Assembly: GCA_033220425.1 (NCBI GenBank)
Contig: CM065647.1
Location: 3,906,001 to 3,970,000, forward strand
DNA length: 64,000 nucleotides
Reading direction: 5' to 3'
From: Lepraria neglecta
Taxonomy: Eukaryota > Ascomycota > Lecanoromycetes > Lecanorales > Stereocaulaceae
How positions within the stretch are numbered: the stretch's first letter is position 1; each line of letters opens with the position of its first letter. Below are positions 11,673 to 22,629 of this stretch, piece by piece. Both the position numbers and the translations under genes were made by a program. The notes under the pieces are model-generated. The model saw nothing but the letters and a program-made list of their open reading frames with translations, was not told where the DNA came from and ran no database searches.

Positions 11673-12784
11673 TCGCAAAATATACCCTCAGTTGTGTAGG
11701 ACAATTTCTAACAAGTGGAAATGACTCCTAGATTTCTAGATCAAAGGCCAATAGGCTGAAATCGGAAGACTAGTCGCCGAGCCAATGCGCACTCTTGGAG
11801 GTAAAGGCTGACAGAGTCAACGTGTTGCATAAAGCTCTTAACCCAAAATGGAATTCCTTGGCGAGTTGCGAGCAGCTGTCCAATTCGGGTCTTGCCGACC
11901 ACACCATCACGGCAAGTTGCATCACACCCGACGTACATAATGCCCTAATTTACGGAACGTTTCTCGCCATGTATGGGAGAAGGTCGGTTACAGCACGAAG
12001 AGAATGCTGCACCTACTCTTGTCATGGTTCCGTAAGCATGCGATAGTTGTGATTAAGTCAATGCGATGTAAGCCTACTCAAGGCTTTCAGGTCAGATACC
12101 ACTCGCCGCCTTCTGAACCCCAGTCGATGCTCTGCATGTTCTCATTTGATGGAACGATAGCTGAACTAGTGCCATTGTCACCAAAGCCACGTCTGACAAT
12201 TATACACCAATTGCCCCATGGTGTTACTTTCATGATCAGATGCCAAATTGTCCTTTCCATACAGGCATGACACCGCATCTCGATCCGCTTTGCAGGGCCA
12301 AAGCCATCACTGGCGTACCATGCTTACCACCAGCTCCATCTGTGATTTCTAGGATCAAAGCCGACTTCTCACGTCCACAGGGTATGACTGGCTTACGCTT
12401 TTATCGAAGATGAGAACGTGAAGGCTAGTGCCATCCACACTGGAACAACACCACACTAATCTACACCACCTGTATCATGGAGTACAAGCCGGTTGGATAA
12501 TGGCGACTTTAGTTTGTGCGTTCAAGTATGACTGCATCAACGAGGTGTCTTCCGAATAGCGGGTTGAGTCTGGCATCAATTTGGAGAAGCTGACAAGACT
12601 TCGTGCAGGCCAGCAGGTTCCGGGTGATCAGAATGTTGATTGTTATTGAATATAAAAGCTTGCCTTCAACCGTCTCCTCTAGCAATCTTTCTCCTCCAGG
12701 TCACCATCCCGAGACACTTTGATTCATACCTTTATCATTTGGATACATCGCCCAAAGAAGATTCACCAATATCTGACCTACGTA
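11673..12784. other. Intergenic or decayed 3' part of the F-box gene
   Basis: Short frames on both strands (for example 11795..12046 plus, 12278..12087 minus) have mixed protein-like composition and may be the eroded C-terminal half of the F-box gene, but no motif fixes this. The last 150 bp are the promoter of the small secreted protein gene. Confidence 0.3.
12651..12658 (+). promoter_or_regulatory. TATA box of the small secreted protein gene
   Basis: TATAAAAG lies 134 bp upstream of the ATG at 12785, followed by a CT-rich leader (CGTCTCCTCTAGC, CTTTCTCCTCC), a typical fungal promoter layout. Confidence 0.5.
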
Positions 12785-13274
12785 ATGCAGTACTCAAGCA
12801 TCCTCAACGCAGCAGCCGCCTTCTTCGTGGTTGGTACAGTAGTCGCGCAGAATTCAGCTCAAGTCAACTTGTACGATCTCATTCCACTCTCGCCATTGGA
12901 CTCCTTCGATCACGGCAACGCGGCTGACATCCTCTGCTCTAGCTACTACGACAAGGAATGTCAACACTACGCTGGCCACGAGTACCCAGCCTCGGGACAG
13001 GTCACTGGTGGACCCTACGGTTCTTAAGCCATCATCTGGGTGGACGCTGGTGGCCCTTACTGCTGTGATGGTAATCTTTTTTCGTTCTGCCCATCGGGCT
13101 ACGTTCGTCTTGAGAATCTCATCGACTGACTTTACTTTGATAGTCTCGGGTTACTTACTCGCCTGCAAGAATTCCGAGTGTAATGCCTCGGATGATGTCT
13201 CTATTGGACAATGCAAGTCGTTCAATAATGGGGTTTGGGCGGAATGGGTTTGCATTGACTGCGGTGGCAAATAA
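12785..13274 (+). pseudogene. Small secreted cysteine-rich protein gene, interrupted once
   Basis: An ATG at 12785 opens a signal peptide (core ILNAAAAFFVVGTVVA, cleavage after AQ). Exons 12785..13070 and 13144..13274 join across a 73-nt intron (GTAATC..TAG). The mature part has about eight cysteines (LCSSYY, KECQHY, PYCCD, LACKNSEC, GQCKSF, WVCIDCGGK), suggesting a disulphide-stabilised extracellular protein of about 120 residues. One in-frame stop lies between the two Cys-rich halves. The frame carries on in register on the far side and the downstream splice still fits, so the stop is probably a recent nonsense change; a polymorphic or read-through allele is possible. No family recognised. 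Confidence 0.6.
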
Positions 13275-14554
13275 GCGGATGAACTGGCGCTGAGGGGATC
13301 ATGATGCCTACAAGGGAGATTATCAAGACCTCGCTGGAATCATAGCTGAGAGTAGAGCTCTCTGGTACTGAATTAAGTAGCGATCATTTACTTGTGCGCT
13401 CTAGTGACTGCCTTTGTTCTCGATTTCCTGCTTGAATTCATCGTCCTCTTTTCTAATATCCGCTCCATTAGCCTTCAAAGTAGACAAATCAACACTTCCC
13501 CGCCCAACATGTTCACCAGACAGCTGCTTCCGTCCTTGGCTAATTCTGCCGCTTCGAGCTTCTTTGGCTTCACAAGTGCAGAGTTCAGCACTCTCTATCG
13601 TACTAGGTTCAATCATGTTGCCTCAAGCTTGAGCTGACCGTATGTCATTCTGAAGAAATATTGAGCAAGGCTTTCTTTCCGGAATAAAGCACAGAATATA
13701 TTGCTCAGTTGAAGGTTTAGTAGGGCTAAATTTCATTTTCGGCACGGCTAAGCTAATCTCCTGTCAAACCTGGGAGGGAATTAAGCTGCTAATCTGACGA
13801 TTTGTTGAACATGTCAGGTTGGAATGCATTGTAAGGACGCAAGATAATCTCGCAGAATGCCGGCTCCATGACGGCGACGATAGCATGAGATCAACTACTC
13901 AGCTAGCAGAAGCAAAGCAAGACTTAATAGAAGCTAATGCTCACCTCTAGGATAGACATAAAGACCCGGAGATTATGGGATTGAGGTCAGCAGCTATTAA
14001 TATCAACAACGTTTTGCCGGAGCTAGGAAAGAGAAAGGTAACGATCACGTGACAACGCGCCAACCGCATAGACTAGGGTTAGACCCTTGGCAAGCAGAGT
14101 TTTCATACCCAATTTCCCACTTTTAGATAGTACCATAGATAGCAGGGGAGTAGGGGGATCAATAGAACTCCTTCGTACGAAGCTCTTCGAGTGCCCATTT
14201 GAAGCTTGAATGACATAAGTGGCTGCATCCATCCTCCCTTTTCTAGGAAAACCCTAGACCGCTTTTAGCTAGCGGACGTTCAAGGCTTGGCATTGGAGCA
14301 TGCACCTCGCCAACAGAATCACATCCTTTCATCTTTTTGCCATCACTACGGCCTGCATGAGCCTAATTAAAATTGAGCAGAGTAAGAATATTTTTTACAG
14401 CCTTGCACAGCCACGTTCATACCTAGGCATATTTGATACCTTCGCGCTGTTCGTCATCATCTGAAACGCTCATATACCAGGCATGCAGTAAAATTTTCTT
14501 CAAAATAGTACCATTCGGCTTCAGAGCTGGAGATTTGGCCTCCGCTATCGGTCC
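13275..14554. other. Intergenic with a possible coiled-coil coding fragment
   Basis: Around 13819-14040 on the plus strand one frame reads as a charged, helix-forming stretch (CIVRTQDNLAECR, QLAEAKQDLIEANAHL, PELGKRK) with one TAG. It may be a relic of a coiled-coil protein. A minus-strand ATG frame at 13616..13401 (71 aa) is very hydrophilic and unassigned. Nothing else stands out. Confidence 0.3.
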
Positions 14555-16058
14555 GTGAGAATCAGCAAGGTACTCCGCCCATCTGGTGGAGCAGTGGCCG
14601 AATGCCGCGGTGTCATTCAAGATATACAGACTCTGAAGCAACTACTTGGACTTCTCGAGGCGTTATGTCCAGCAAATGGCAACCTGAGCCATGTCAACGC
14701 CATCCGAGGTATAACTCTGGCGTGTCTGATTCCGCTGAGGGAGTTCGCGGACAAGCTTGATAGGATATATGAATAGGCTTTGGGCGTTCGGTCTTCAAAG
14801 GGTATGTTGCATTGAGGCGTTGAGAAGGCGCAGTGGGCTGTTTTTGCCGCGGAAAAGGTGGCCAAATTTCGTGTTGTCCTTGTAGCTAAGATTTTGAGTA
14901 TTTTTTTACTCCTGGGCATCTTCAACAGGTAAGCAGCCCCAATAGGCGGAATTTTAGGACGCGCATAGGCTCACCAGCCATGCAGTGAAGCGCTTGCAAG
15001 AGTCGAGTCTCAGAATCACGAGACTCGAAAGACCTTGCTGGAGAAGCTATACGAGAACAGGGACGGTCTGCAGGGACGAATGTCGAAATTGGCAATAGAT
15101 CATCATGATACCCTCTCTACAGCAATTTTTCAGGCCGAGACGGCCATTAAGGAAGACGCGTTGAATCTCGCTTCAGAGATCAGAACACGCCAAGAAACCT
15201 TGATCGCGAAAGCAGAGGGGCAGACTGACAAGCTCAACGGACTCAGTCGCCAGCTCGATCGAATGCATAAGGAAACCAACTCCAACATAAGTCAAATCGT
15301 CGGTTTGTGTCTCGGAACCAAGCTCAACAATGAGCGGATGTTCAGGATGGCTCAACAAAGATTCGATGAGACTGGAAGCCAGCTGAGATTACTGAATTTG
15401 CAGCAAGAGCAGACTAGATCACAGCTTTCAACTGGCTTTCGATCCGTACTCTCACAAATACATATCTTACGCGCGGTTGGGGCTACCTTTCTAAGCAATC
15501 CGGTTCCGTTCTTAATCCTCTACCGCGGCCGGTCCCGCAGGCGGAACTCAAGGCTCCAATCGAACTCTTGTCTTATCTCTAGCTGACGCGCGGAAGAGGC
15601 TGGAGCAAGAGGTACAAAATATCATGGTCTAACGCATGATCCACATTCTCGACATTGGCGATAATGGCGGAATACGTCCATGTGCAGGCTTTAGCTTGAC
15701 TGCAGATAAGGAAAGTACGTACGTGTGTTGTCTTCGTCTAGGTAGGCCTAGCACTGGACATCTAAGAAGAAGAAATTGCGACTTCGAGGGGTATTCCAAA
15801 TCTAGACCATCCGAACGAGAATTAATCCATCACGAGAGAAGCCATTTTGGCCAGACTGGCCGCTACATGTGCCTAGAAGAAGAATGTTAGTTCACCACCG
15901 GGCACTGGTCCGATCTGGGCCGGCACTGTATATCTCACCACTGCAGGAACCCACATTACTTTCTATGTCCCATCATAGATTGCAAATAAAGCGACCCAAA
16001 CGGATTCATAGGTAAAGACAAGCTCACAAGTCACTACAATAAAGTGCATTTGGATTAG
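14555..16058 (+). pseudogene. Fungal N-terminal signalling domain plus C2H2 zinc-finger protein, decayed
   Basis: The first part (AECRGVIQDIQTLKQLLGLL, PLREFADKLDRIYE) matches the N-terminal helical domain found on many fungal NLR/ankyrin proteins, followed in the same frame by ALGVRSS and WAVFAAEKVAKFRVVL. An intron of about 61 nt (GTAAGC..GCAG at about 14929-14990) leads to a long coiled-coil exon open to 15586 (LLEKLYENRDGLQGRMSKL, LNGLSRQLDRMHKE). From about 15770 a C2H2 module appears: CDFEGY..ELIHHERSH, then YMCLEEEC..WSDLGRHCISHH, then FLCPIIDCK..DKLTSHYNKVH, ending at a TAG at 16056-16058. Four stops, at 14774 (TAG), 14813 (TGA), 15888 (TAG) and 15987 (TAA), interrupt otherwise continuous homology, and the first ATG is missing. 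Zinc fingers of this spacing are a known C-terminal part of such helotialean proteins. Function would be signalling or recognition; now a relic. Confidence 0.7.
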
Positions 16059-16979
16059 AGGAACGAGGTTCACGGATTTAGCTATCAATCCTATGGTTTC
16101 TGAACCGTTGCAAGGGGTTGGCGCGAAGAGTGAGGATAATCTCTTCGGAGGTTTCAGCTTTGTGGGTAGTCGCAGCCTGCTAGGGGAGGCTGGGAATGGC
16201 TTTCCTTGAACCATAGCCTTGGATCCGTGTCACAGTGGCAAAGTGATATGTAGCCGAACGGAGCCACCGTTGAATGATTTACGCGGCATAGAGTGGATCT
16301 TACTTGACAATGCAGACGGCGATCGCTTAGCAAGCTGCGGTGATCCGGGACACGATGGGTTCCCCCATTCCCGAGCAGATACCACGATTAGCAGCGGGTC
16401 GCAATGCTGCGGAGTTTCACTTGAGGGATTATGGACTTCCAAGACTTTATGGAGGGATCTAGGTATTTATTAGCTGGCAGAGTGCAACGTCGTCTATTTT
16501 CCCTTACATCTTCGCTCTTGGTGTTAGCCTTATATTGTGTCAACAGGGTTTGGACCTAAATTCTAATATTTTGCACTTCGCATGAGCGCAGAAAGTGCCA
16601 TACTAGCCGAACTAAACAATTAATACAGCTTCAAATTAGAAGCTGTGGCATACTTGCTGGAAAACAGGGCGAACGTAGATTTGTATCCTAATCGAAACGG
16701 GGCTGTCCTAAGCGCGTCGGGCACCCATGATCAGCCTCTACATATGTCAGAGAATTTTTTGTGTATAATGATAATGTTCTCCTCTCATTTCAAATGCCGG
16801 TGACCCTCAATACTTAATGCCAAACGTTGCCATGGCTTTTCCAGCGCAGCGCCTTAGCTAAAAACAGTGTGTCCATATGCAGAAGGAGTATGTTCAATAT
16901 AGCGTCCTTTCTCCAATCGCAGGTTCCCATATGTATATATCTTCAATCATGTATAGTGGAACTTTCGTCACGGTCCAGA
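16059..16979. other. Intergenic with one ankyrin-like fragment
   Basis: Plus-strand positions about 16621-16725 read EAVAYLLENRANVD followed by NRNGAVLSASGT, which has the shape of one ankyrin repeat and may be the eroded 3' continuation of the zinc-finger relic. The rest shows no gene. The 3' end would also contain the terminator of the convergent PQ-loop gene. Confidence 0.35.
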
Positions 16980-18164
16980 TCACACCGTCTGAGGCGCTTT
17001 CTCGCGGTACATCCAGAACTGAACAAATACCATTAAGTCAAGGAACAGTGTACCGGCACTTCCAATGAGCCAGCTCGCGTTGACCAAAACATATCGTCCA
17101 TACTCTCTGCTCCATTCCCCCTGTTCGCACCATCCCGAACTTTCAGACTCGCTTACACTTCCTATCCTAGCACAAGCTGGTTCATAGGCAAATATACTCA
17201 TTACATAAGTGAGGTTCCCAACACATGCAAAAAGGAAGAACAGCATACTAATGCCCTCGACGCTCTTGCGGCGGTAGTTCAATAGGAGCTGCGGGATTCG
17301 TGAACCTAGGTAGAGAACTGCGCAGATGTAGCCGAAAATCTGGCCCCAGATATCGAAGTGAACAGGCGATGAGGGATCAGTTGTAGTATGAGTTTGATGG
17401 TGTCCATACCGGTGGGAGTGGTGGGAGTGTAAATAACGTGCAGGAAGCCACCATCCTAGCACGCCAGCGGCGCAGACAAGGACTAGGGCACCAGTATTGA
17501 AGAGAAGGGCAGAGAGTGTAGAGGCTGACTTGAGAGTCGTAGCTGCAGGAGGCGTGTCAGTAGGTGTAGGCGGTGAGATGAGGGGAGTGGCTGGGGACAG
17601 ATGTGTAGCATCGACGTTGGTGGAGAGGAGGGAATGGATGGAGGAGAAAGAACCGCGCTTAGCGGAAGGGTCTGCGTCTGCTATTGATGGTCTAGCGGGC
17701 GTACTCGAGGGTCTGTTGTGTGGTAGTAAAGATGACTCCTCGGTAGGCTCTGCTTCTTCAATCGCCTCCTCTTCAATTATTGGTATGCCTTTCGCCGCCG
17801 GCGAATCGGACAAGGTGAAACCACGGTAGTAGAAGCATTGGCCCAGAAGGACAACGTCTGCAAGGGTGTAGTAGACAGCTAGAATTGTCATGGTAGGGAT
17901 GACGCCTTGCAAGACGGCACCAAGAATATTGAATACGTCCCCAAGGAGCCATATGATGAGGAAGCGAATGGAGAGGGCGTCTGCGGAGGAGCGGCGGAAA
18001 TTTTCAATGATTTGAGGGGAGAAGACGACGACCCAGCAGGCAATTGATATGGATCTGTTGAAGCATTAGCGATTGCAAGCATTCCGATGAGTCTAGACAG
18101 TGTCTTACCCGCAAATACCGCTCAATGCTTCAACGTCCAGGTTGAGGCCTGGAGAGGTCGACAT
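16980..18164 (-). CDS. PQ-loop vacuolar membrane transporter (Ypq/Rtc2-like)
   Basis: Exons 18164..18109 and 18054..16980 encode 376 aa, joined across a 54-nt intron (GTAAGA..CAG with a GCTAATGCTTCAACAG end). Two PQ-loop repeats are clear: FSPQIIENFRRSSA with Pro-Gln at residues 32-33, and SRIPQLLLNYRRKSVEG with Pro-Gln at 273-274. About seven hydrophobic helices surround a Ser/Pro/Thr-rich cytosolic loop of roughly 100 residues between the repeats. Yeast Ypq1-3 and mammalian PQLC2 of this family export cationic amino acids from the vacuole or lysosome and are controlled by ubiquitin-dependent turnover. The length and the long inter-repeat loop fit the filamentous-fungal members. The gene appears intact. 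It lies tail-to-tail with the zinc-finger relic and has no functional partner nearby, although gtr1 also acts at the vacuole. Confidence 0.9.
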
Positions 18165-19135
18165 AGTGATAGGAGGCCTTGCAACGAATATGGGGAACAT
18201 TATGAAGATGTATATAGATTGGATGCCTCAATGTTTTTGGAACTGAGAAGACGAGGGGATCAGGGACCTTAAGTAAAGCGAGGAGAGGCCTTAGGCGAGG
18301 TGGGGGGTGTATGTCCGACGCCCTCGTAAGTTACCGGGGTGTTGGAGCTTCGATCTCGTGGTAGGGCGTCGCTCAAACTAATGCGGGGTGGAAGGGATAG
18401 CTGCTGGGTGTTCCAATTGAGGGCACATAAGTTGTAGTGACCGTTAGGCATTACTGAAGTCTGCACATGGTGATGTTCCGTAAATCGGATGGAGAAGAAA
18501 AATTACGTAACGTTGCAGCGCTAAGCACAAAGCGAAATCTGGGGGCAACGGCTGCTAGCCTCAAAAAGGCAAGTGCATCCTGCCGTCAAGGCTGCCCCAA
18601 TGTCACTTCCAATATCTATCAGCCCACAACAAAGGCTTGGAAGAGTGGGTTAGAAGCCTATGGGATGTTTCCAATTTCAACTACCTGCCATACTCATGAA
18701 TAATTGATGCTTGTGAATTACCCTGCTTCCATAAATATTCATCACTCGCGGATCATTCAAGTTCCATATGAAACTCATCGACTAAGAGTACAGCTGTAGA
18801 ACATCACGTCACTATTGACGAAGTAATTCAGCCACCGCAATCGGAGTGTATTGGTCACTGAAGCCTGCTGAAACGACAACGCAAGGACAGACCCCTCCCT
18901 GAGCTTGACTCAGTCCTGCAACGCATCAGCAAGGCACCCCACATCGTGAGCAGAATTGATTCCTCCTACCATCCACTTGCACAGCCATCGGAGATTGTTG
19001 CAATGTGGCAATAGGCTGGGAAGGATATCTAGCTAATGGGGGCCCCCAGGGCCCCATATATGGCCAAAACAGACAAAGAACGGCTAGCAACAGGCTTCTG
19101 GAATCGCATAGAAAGCAATCAAGCAACGGATTGCA
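18165..19135. other. Promoter region and spacer, 1 kb
   Basis: Upstream of the PQ-loop gene I see no ORF with coding character. A GC-rich near-palindrome (GGGGGCCCCCAGGGCCCC) lies around 19038-19056 just before the HET relic. Confidence 0.3.
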
Positions 19136-20744
19136 ACAGAGATTAGACTCTTGACGCTAGCTTCAGGCAAGACTGACGATGTGATTTCGTGTTCTCTGCA
19201 CCACGTGGACCTAGTTCCAGAGTCCTCTGAATACACAGCCCTATCATACGTCTGGGGTGGTCAAGACAACCAGCTTGAGATATCGCTGGAAGGTCGAATG
19301 TTCCAAGTCACGCGCAATTTTCATTCCTCCCTACGTCGACTTCGCCAAGACGATGATGATCTTACCTTGTGGGTAGATGCACTGTGCATTGATCAATCCA
19401 ACGTAACAGAACGCGAAACCTAAATCAAGTTGATGAGACGCATCTTTCGGGAGGCTAAAGCAGTAGTTGCCGATGTTGGGGAAGCGTTGGAAGGGTCAGA
19501 GCTCCTTATCCCACTCCTGAGAGCTATTTGGTGAAGCCGGAATGAAATGTCTGGAATTTGATGAAGAAATGGAACATCACGCACAAGCTGTCTCTCCATC
19601 AGACGAATCGCTTGAGCATACTGATGGAAAGGATGGATATGTTGGAGTTCCACCAACGGAGTAAATTGCTCCGACGCTAGAGGAGTATGCATTATTCGGG
19701 CCTGAAAAAAGCTCATCCTGGGTTAAACTGCAACTTCTCCTGTCATCTCCGTATTTCCGGAGACTATTGATATTCCAGAAATTCGTCACCCCCACTAAAC
19801 TTCGATTGCTGTATGGCGACCTCTGGATTGAGTGGCTCCTGCTTGAGAAAGCTTTCCTTTATTTGACTTACTATGGGTTCTTGATCGAGAGCAGGAATCT
19901 AAATGATCGGCGTAACTTGATGGATTTGACACGTGGGAAGATCGGGCTTAAATAAATGCTAGTGGCAAGACGAGATCCAGATCTTAACGCCAACAAAGAC
20001 AGGCGTCTCGCTAGCAAGCTTGGCTTCGGAATATCTTTCTCTGCGACCAACCCTAGAAACTAGATCTTTGCCCTATTAGGAGTCGCTTCAGATGGAGACG
20101 CATATGCTATCCACGTAACCTACTCGCAGGCACCCACGACTGTATTTTGTACTTTTGCGCGCTTGATTCTGTCCGAAGGTATTGAACTGCTATATCAAGC
20201 AACTGAGCGCTTTAACCATGACGTATTACCATCGTGGGTGCCAGTAAGTTGCCAAGGTTTCTCTTTTGATAGTATTCCCCTGACCCTTATGGCGAGAAAT
20301 TGTTCTAATTCAGTGCTCTCATCCTTACAGGACTGGGCAAATCCTAGAACTAATAGCGCCACACGCTTCTTAGAGTGCAACAGCAAATCGGACTTTGCGG
20401 CAGCTGGCTCGGTTTCATCTGCAATTCGAGTATTAGACGACCAGATGTCGATGTGTGCAAAGGGTGCTATCGTTGACGTCATTGTCAACATGTCCAATAA
20501 AGTAGACTTTAATGCCCTGGGCTTTCCCTCCCTCCATCTCCTATCCAATCTTAGAAAGGTATCGCTCGCCGCGCTGATGCCGACGAAAGTGCGCGGCCGG
20601 ACAAAAGCTAGAGAAGTTTGTGGTCAATGCCTACAATTTGTTCGAGGGCTACCGTCGCATTCCTACACTCCTATGCGCGAACAGGGGGTGGTAAATGTAA
20701 ATCAATTAACTTTGACAGATGACCTAATCATTCAAGATGACTAA
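19136..20744 (+). pseudogene. HET-domain (heterokaryon incompatibility) gene, decayed
   Basis: The N-terminal half carries the HET hallmark blocks: SEYTALSYVWG (about 19230), LRRLRQDDDDLTLWVDALCIDQ (about 19340-19400) and the following MRRIFREAKAVVADVGEA. Farther on come IFALLGVASDGDAYAIHVTYSQ (about 20060) and LPSWVP (about 20235), the usual middle and C-terminal marks of long HET proteins; a 193-codon frame at 20163..20744 is open. The blocks are in the right order over a normal gene length, but several stops and at least one frame change separate them, and no start codon fits the first block. HET proteins trigger cell death when unlike hyphae fuse; this copy should be inactive. Confidence 0.8.
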
Positions 20745-20782
20745 TCTCCATTTGAGCCTTCATGATGACCATTGTCGGCTGA

Positions 20783-21616
20783 TCATCTCTCAACATCCAT
20801 CAACACACTCTCCATATCCGCTTGTTCTTTTCGTGAGAAAAACTTAAACCCTCCATCTCCACCTATGGCTGTCACGGCATTGGGTGCAATCCGGATGACT
20901 CTCTTGTTAAGAATATCAAGCGTCCACAGCCGTTTTGCGAACGCCTTGGGCCTGTCACTAAGAAGGATTCCAAGATTTGGAGCTCCAGCCATCATCCTTG
21001 GGATCCAGCCAGGCGGTTTCCTTTTCTCCCAGGGAATGCAAAATCGTGTGTCCAAGATACCGAGCTTGAAAGTCACAGAGCTAAGCTCCGGAGGCAGATG
21101 TGCAAACGCATCGATCCAAGCCTTGTTTGCAGATGCATCGACCCAATCTCGTTCGTGTCTGTCGAATGTTCGGGGAAGCGCAATCGAAATTCTGCGCAAT
21201 GAGCTTGCTTGTTCTCCGAGGAAGCCTAGGTACGCTGTAAGGCAGGCCGCATCAGGAAAATTGAATATACGTGTGGACAGAGATAGGTGGTCGATTTCGA
21301 GTTGGACATCTGCGGACGCGGCTCGAAGATTGTAGAGCGTTTCTCGACATGGTATTCCTTTCCAGAACCAGCTTTGGATGTCGTGAGGATCGAAGATGGT
21401 ATAATGAAATTCTGGGTAAAAACCAGGCTCGAAGATTCCAACATCGATTTCTCCATCGATCTCGCGAGCCTTGAAAGGTTCGAACAAGTACTCCCATACA
21501 CGCTGTCTGACTTCCGGAGGTAGATATCCCAATGTACCGAAGTGTGTATGGCGGGCGATGTCCAACTGAAGGGCCTTTGAAAACCATACCTGGCTTGCCT
21601 CAGTATGGTTTAACAT
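20783..21616 (-). CDS. Fungal conserved protein of unknown function, F-box-like N-terminus
   Basis: A single open frame reads from the ATG at 21616 to 20783 (277 aa). The frame extends a further nine codons upstream without another ATG. The stretch LGYLPPEVRQRVWEYLFEPF looks like the short helical motif (LPxElRxxIyxxl) that opens many fungal proteins annotated only as 2EXR or F-box-like. The rest mixes alpha/beta segments (ASSLRRISIALPRTF, LPPELSSVTFKLGILD, RLWTLDILNKRVIRI) and has no signal peptide or membrane helix. A diverged, broken relative lies 7 kb away (28.2-29.1 kb, same strand), sharing FLGEQASSLR and RPK.F..RLW.LDIL.KRV. The gene ends 38 bp from the convergent HET relic. Function unknown; intactness suggests it is used. 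Confidence 0.7.
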   Translation of the reverse strand: MLNHTEASQVWFSKALQLDIARHTHFGTLGYLPPEVRQRVWEYLFEPFKAREIDGEIDVGIFEPGFYPEFHYTIFDPHDIQSWFWKGIPCRETLYNLRAASADVQLEIDHLSLSTRIFNFPDAACLTAYLGFLGEQASSLRRISIALPRTFDRHERDWVDASANKAWIDAFAHLPPELSSVTFKLGILDTRFCIPWEKRKPPGWIPRMMAGAPNLGILLSDRPKAFAKRLWTLDILNKRVIRIAPNAVTAIGGDGGFKFFSRKEQADMESVLMDVER

Positions 21617-22600
21617 CTCCACTTTCTCTCTGAGAGAGGTCAATTGAATATTCAGGTTTATCCTTTTTATCGTATGGTAGCCTTAATGCGAGGATGTCGT
21701 CTTGGTGAGAGCCCGCTTTATATTCATAACACTCTGAGCCGACTAGGATTGATAAAAGTGGTAGTTATCGAAAGCCATAAGTCTTTTAGAAGTTGTCACT
21801 GTATTAGAGGACTGTGTTGAGAAACTAGCATAGTGAACAGCCGAAGATCTCGAATTAGCAGAACATGGGAAGGTGAAATTTGAAATATTGTTTTCCATGA
21901 GTATCGAGATTCCTCAGATGAGTTAGAGGATGACATGTGAATGTGACGGCTCAAAAAATCTGAATGCTTTGGGGTAGAAGGCCAAGAGTCCACACCTTAT
22001 ATGCTCAAAATAGCTCAATCTCAACCAAGCCTTCGACTCATCGACTTGCTAGTACTATGCAGTCCCTTGATGAGATGCGTGAATTATCGCGCTGATTTTC
22101 AAAATGCGCAAGCACCAGAAAACTTGCTCTTGGTTCTTGCCTAAGGCAGAATAATTCATATCGATCTTACTTCGTTAGTTTCTTCTTTTCGGACAGAGAG
22201 CTGTTACAGAAGCACGACACCAGCCACATTAACCGTCGTCTTTGACAGTGGTTCCCCGCGATCTAGTATTGAGGATGTCACTTAATGACCACCGTAGAAA
22301 CCTGGTTTGCTCTCCTGTTAAGTACGGTAGCTGTATTGATGATTTGCTCTCACCTGGTCTTCTCACAGACATGTGTCTACCGAAATAAATCGTCAGCGAC
22401 GCGTGATGTGCATTTTTGGGAAAAGATTCCACCTAGATGGTTCGAGGCATTTGAGCTCGCCGCATTAGGAAAGCTGACAATGCCTATGACCACGACTCAA
22501 CTAGATCGCATTTCTTTTTTGAATAGGTACATGGCAGGATCTAAGGCCCCAACCAGAGATCGTGGAATGTAGATACCGGATAGTAACGTTAGAGAAATGT
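21617..22600. other. Upstream region of the 20.8 kb gene and spacer
   Basis: AT-rich spacer. A 95-codon ATG frame at 22285..22572 begins with a hydrophobic segment (TWFALLLSTVAVLMICSHLV) but has no other support. I see no other gene. Confidence 0.3.
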
Positions 22601-22629
22601 GTAGAAGCAGTAAACCTTTCAGCCCTACT

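Noticed and set aside
12719-12784. Upstream extension of the small secreted protein frame
   Set aside because: The longer frame would bury the signal peptide, and its first codon is not needed once the ATG at 12785 is used.
22285-22572. 95-codon frame with a hydrophobic N-terminus
   Set aside because: Only one hydrophobic stretch, no family match and location next to degenerate repeats; not enough to call a gene.
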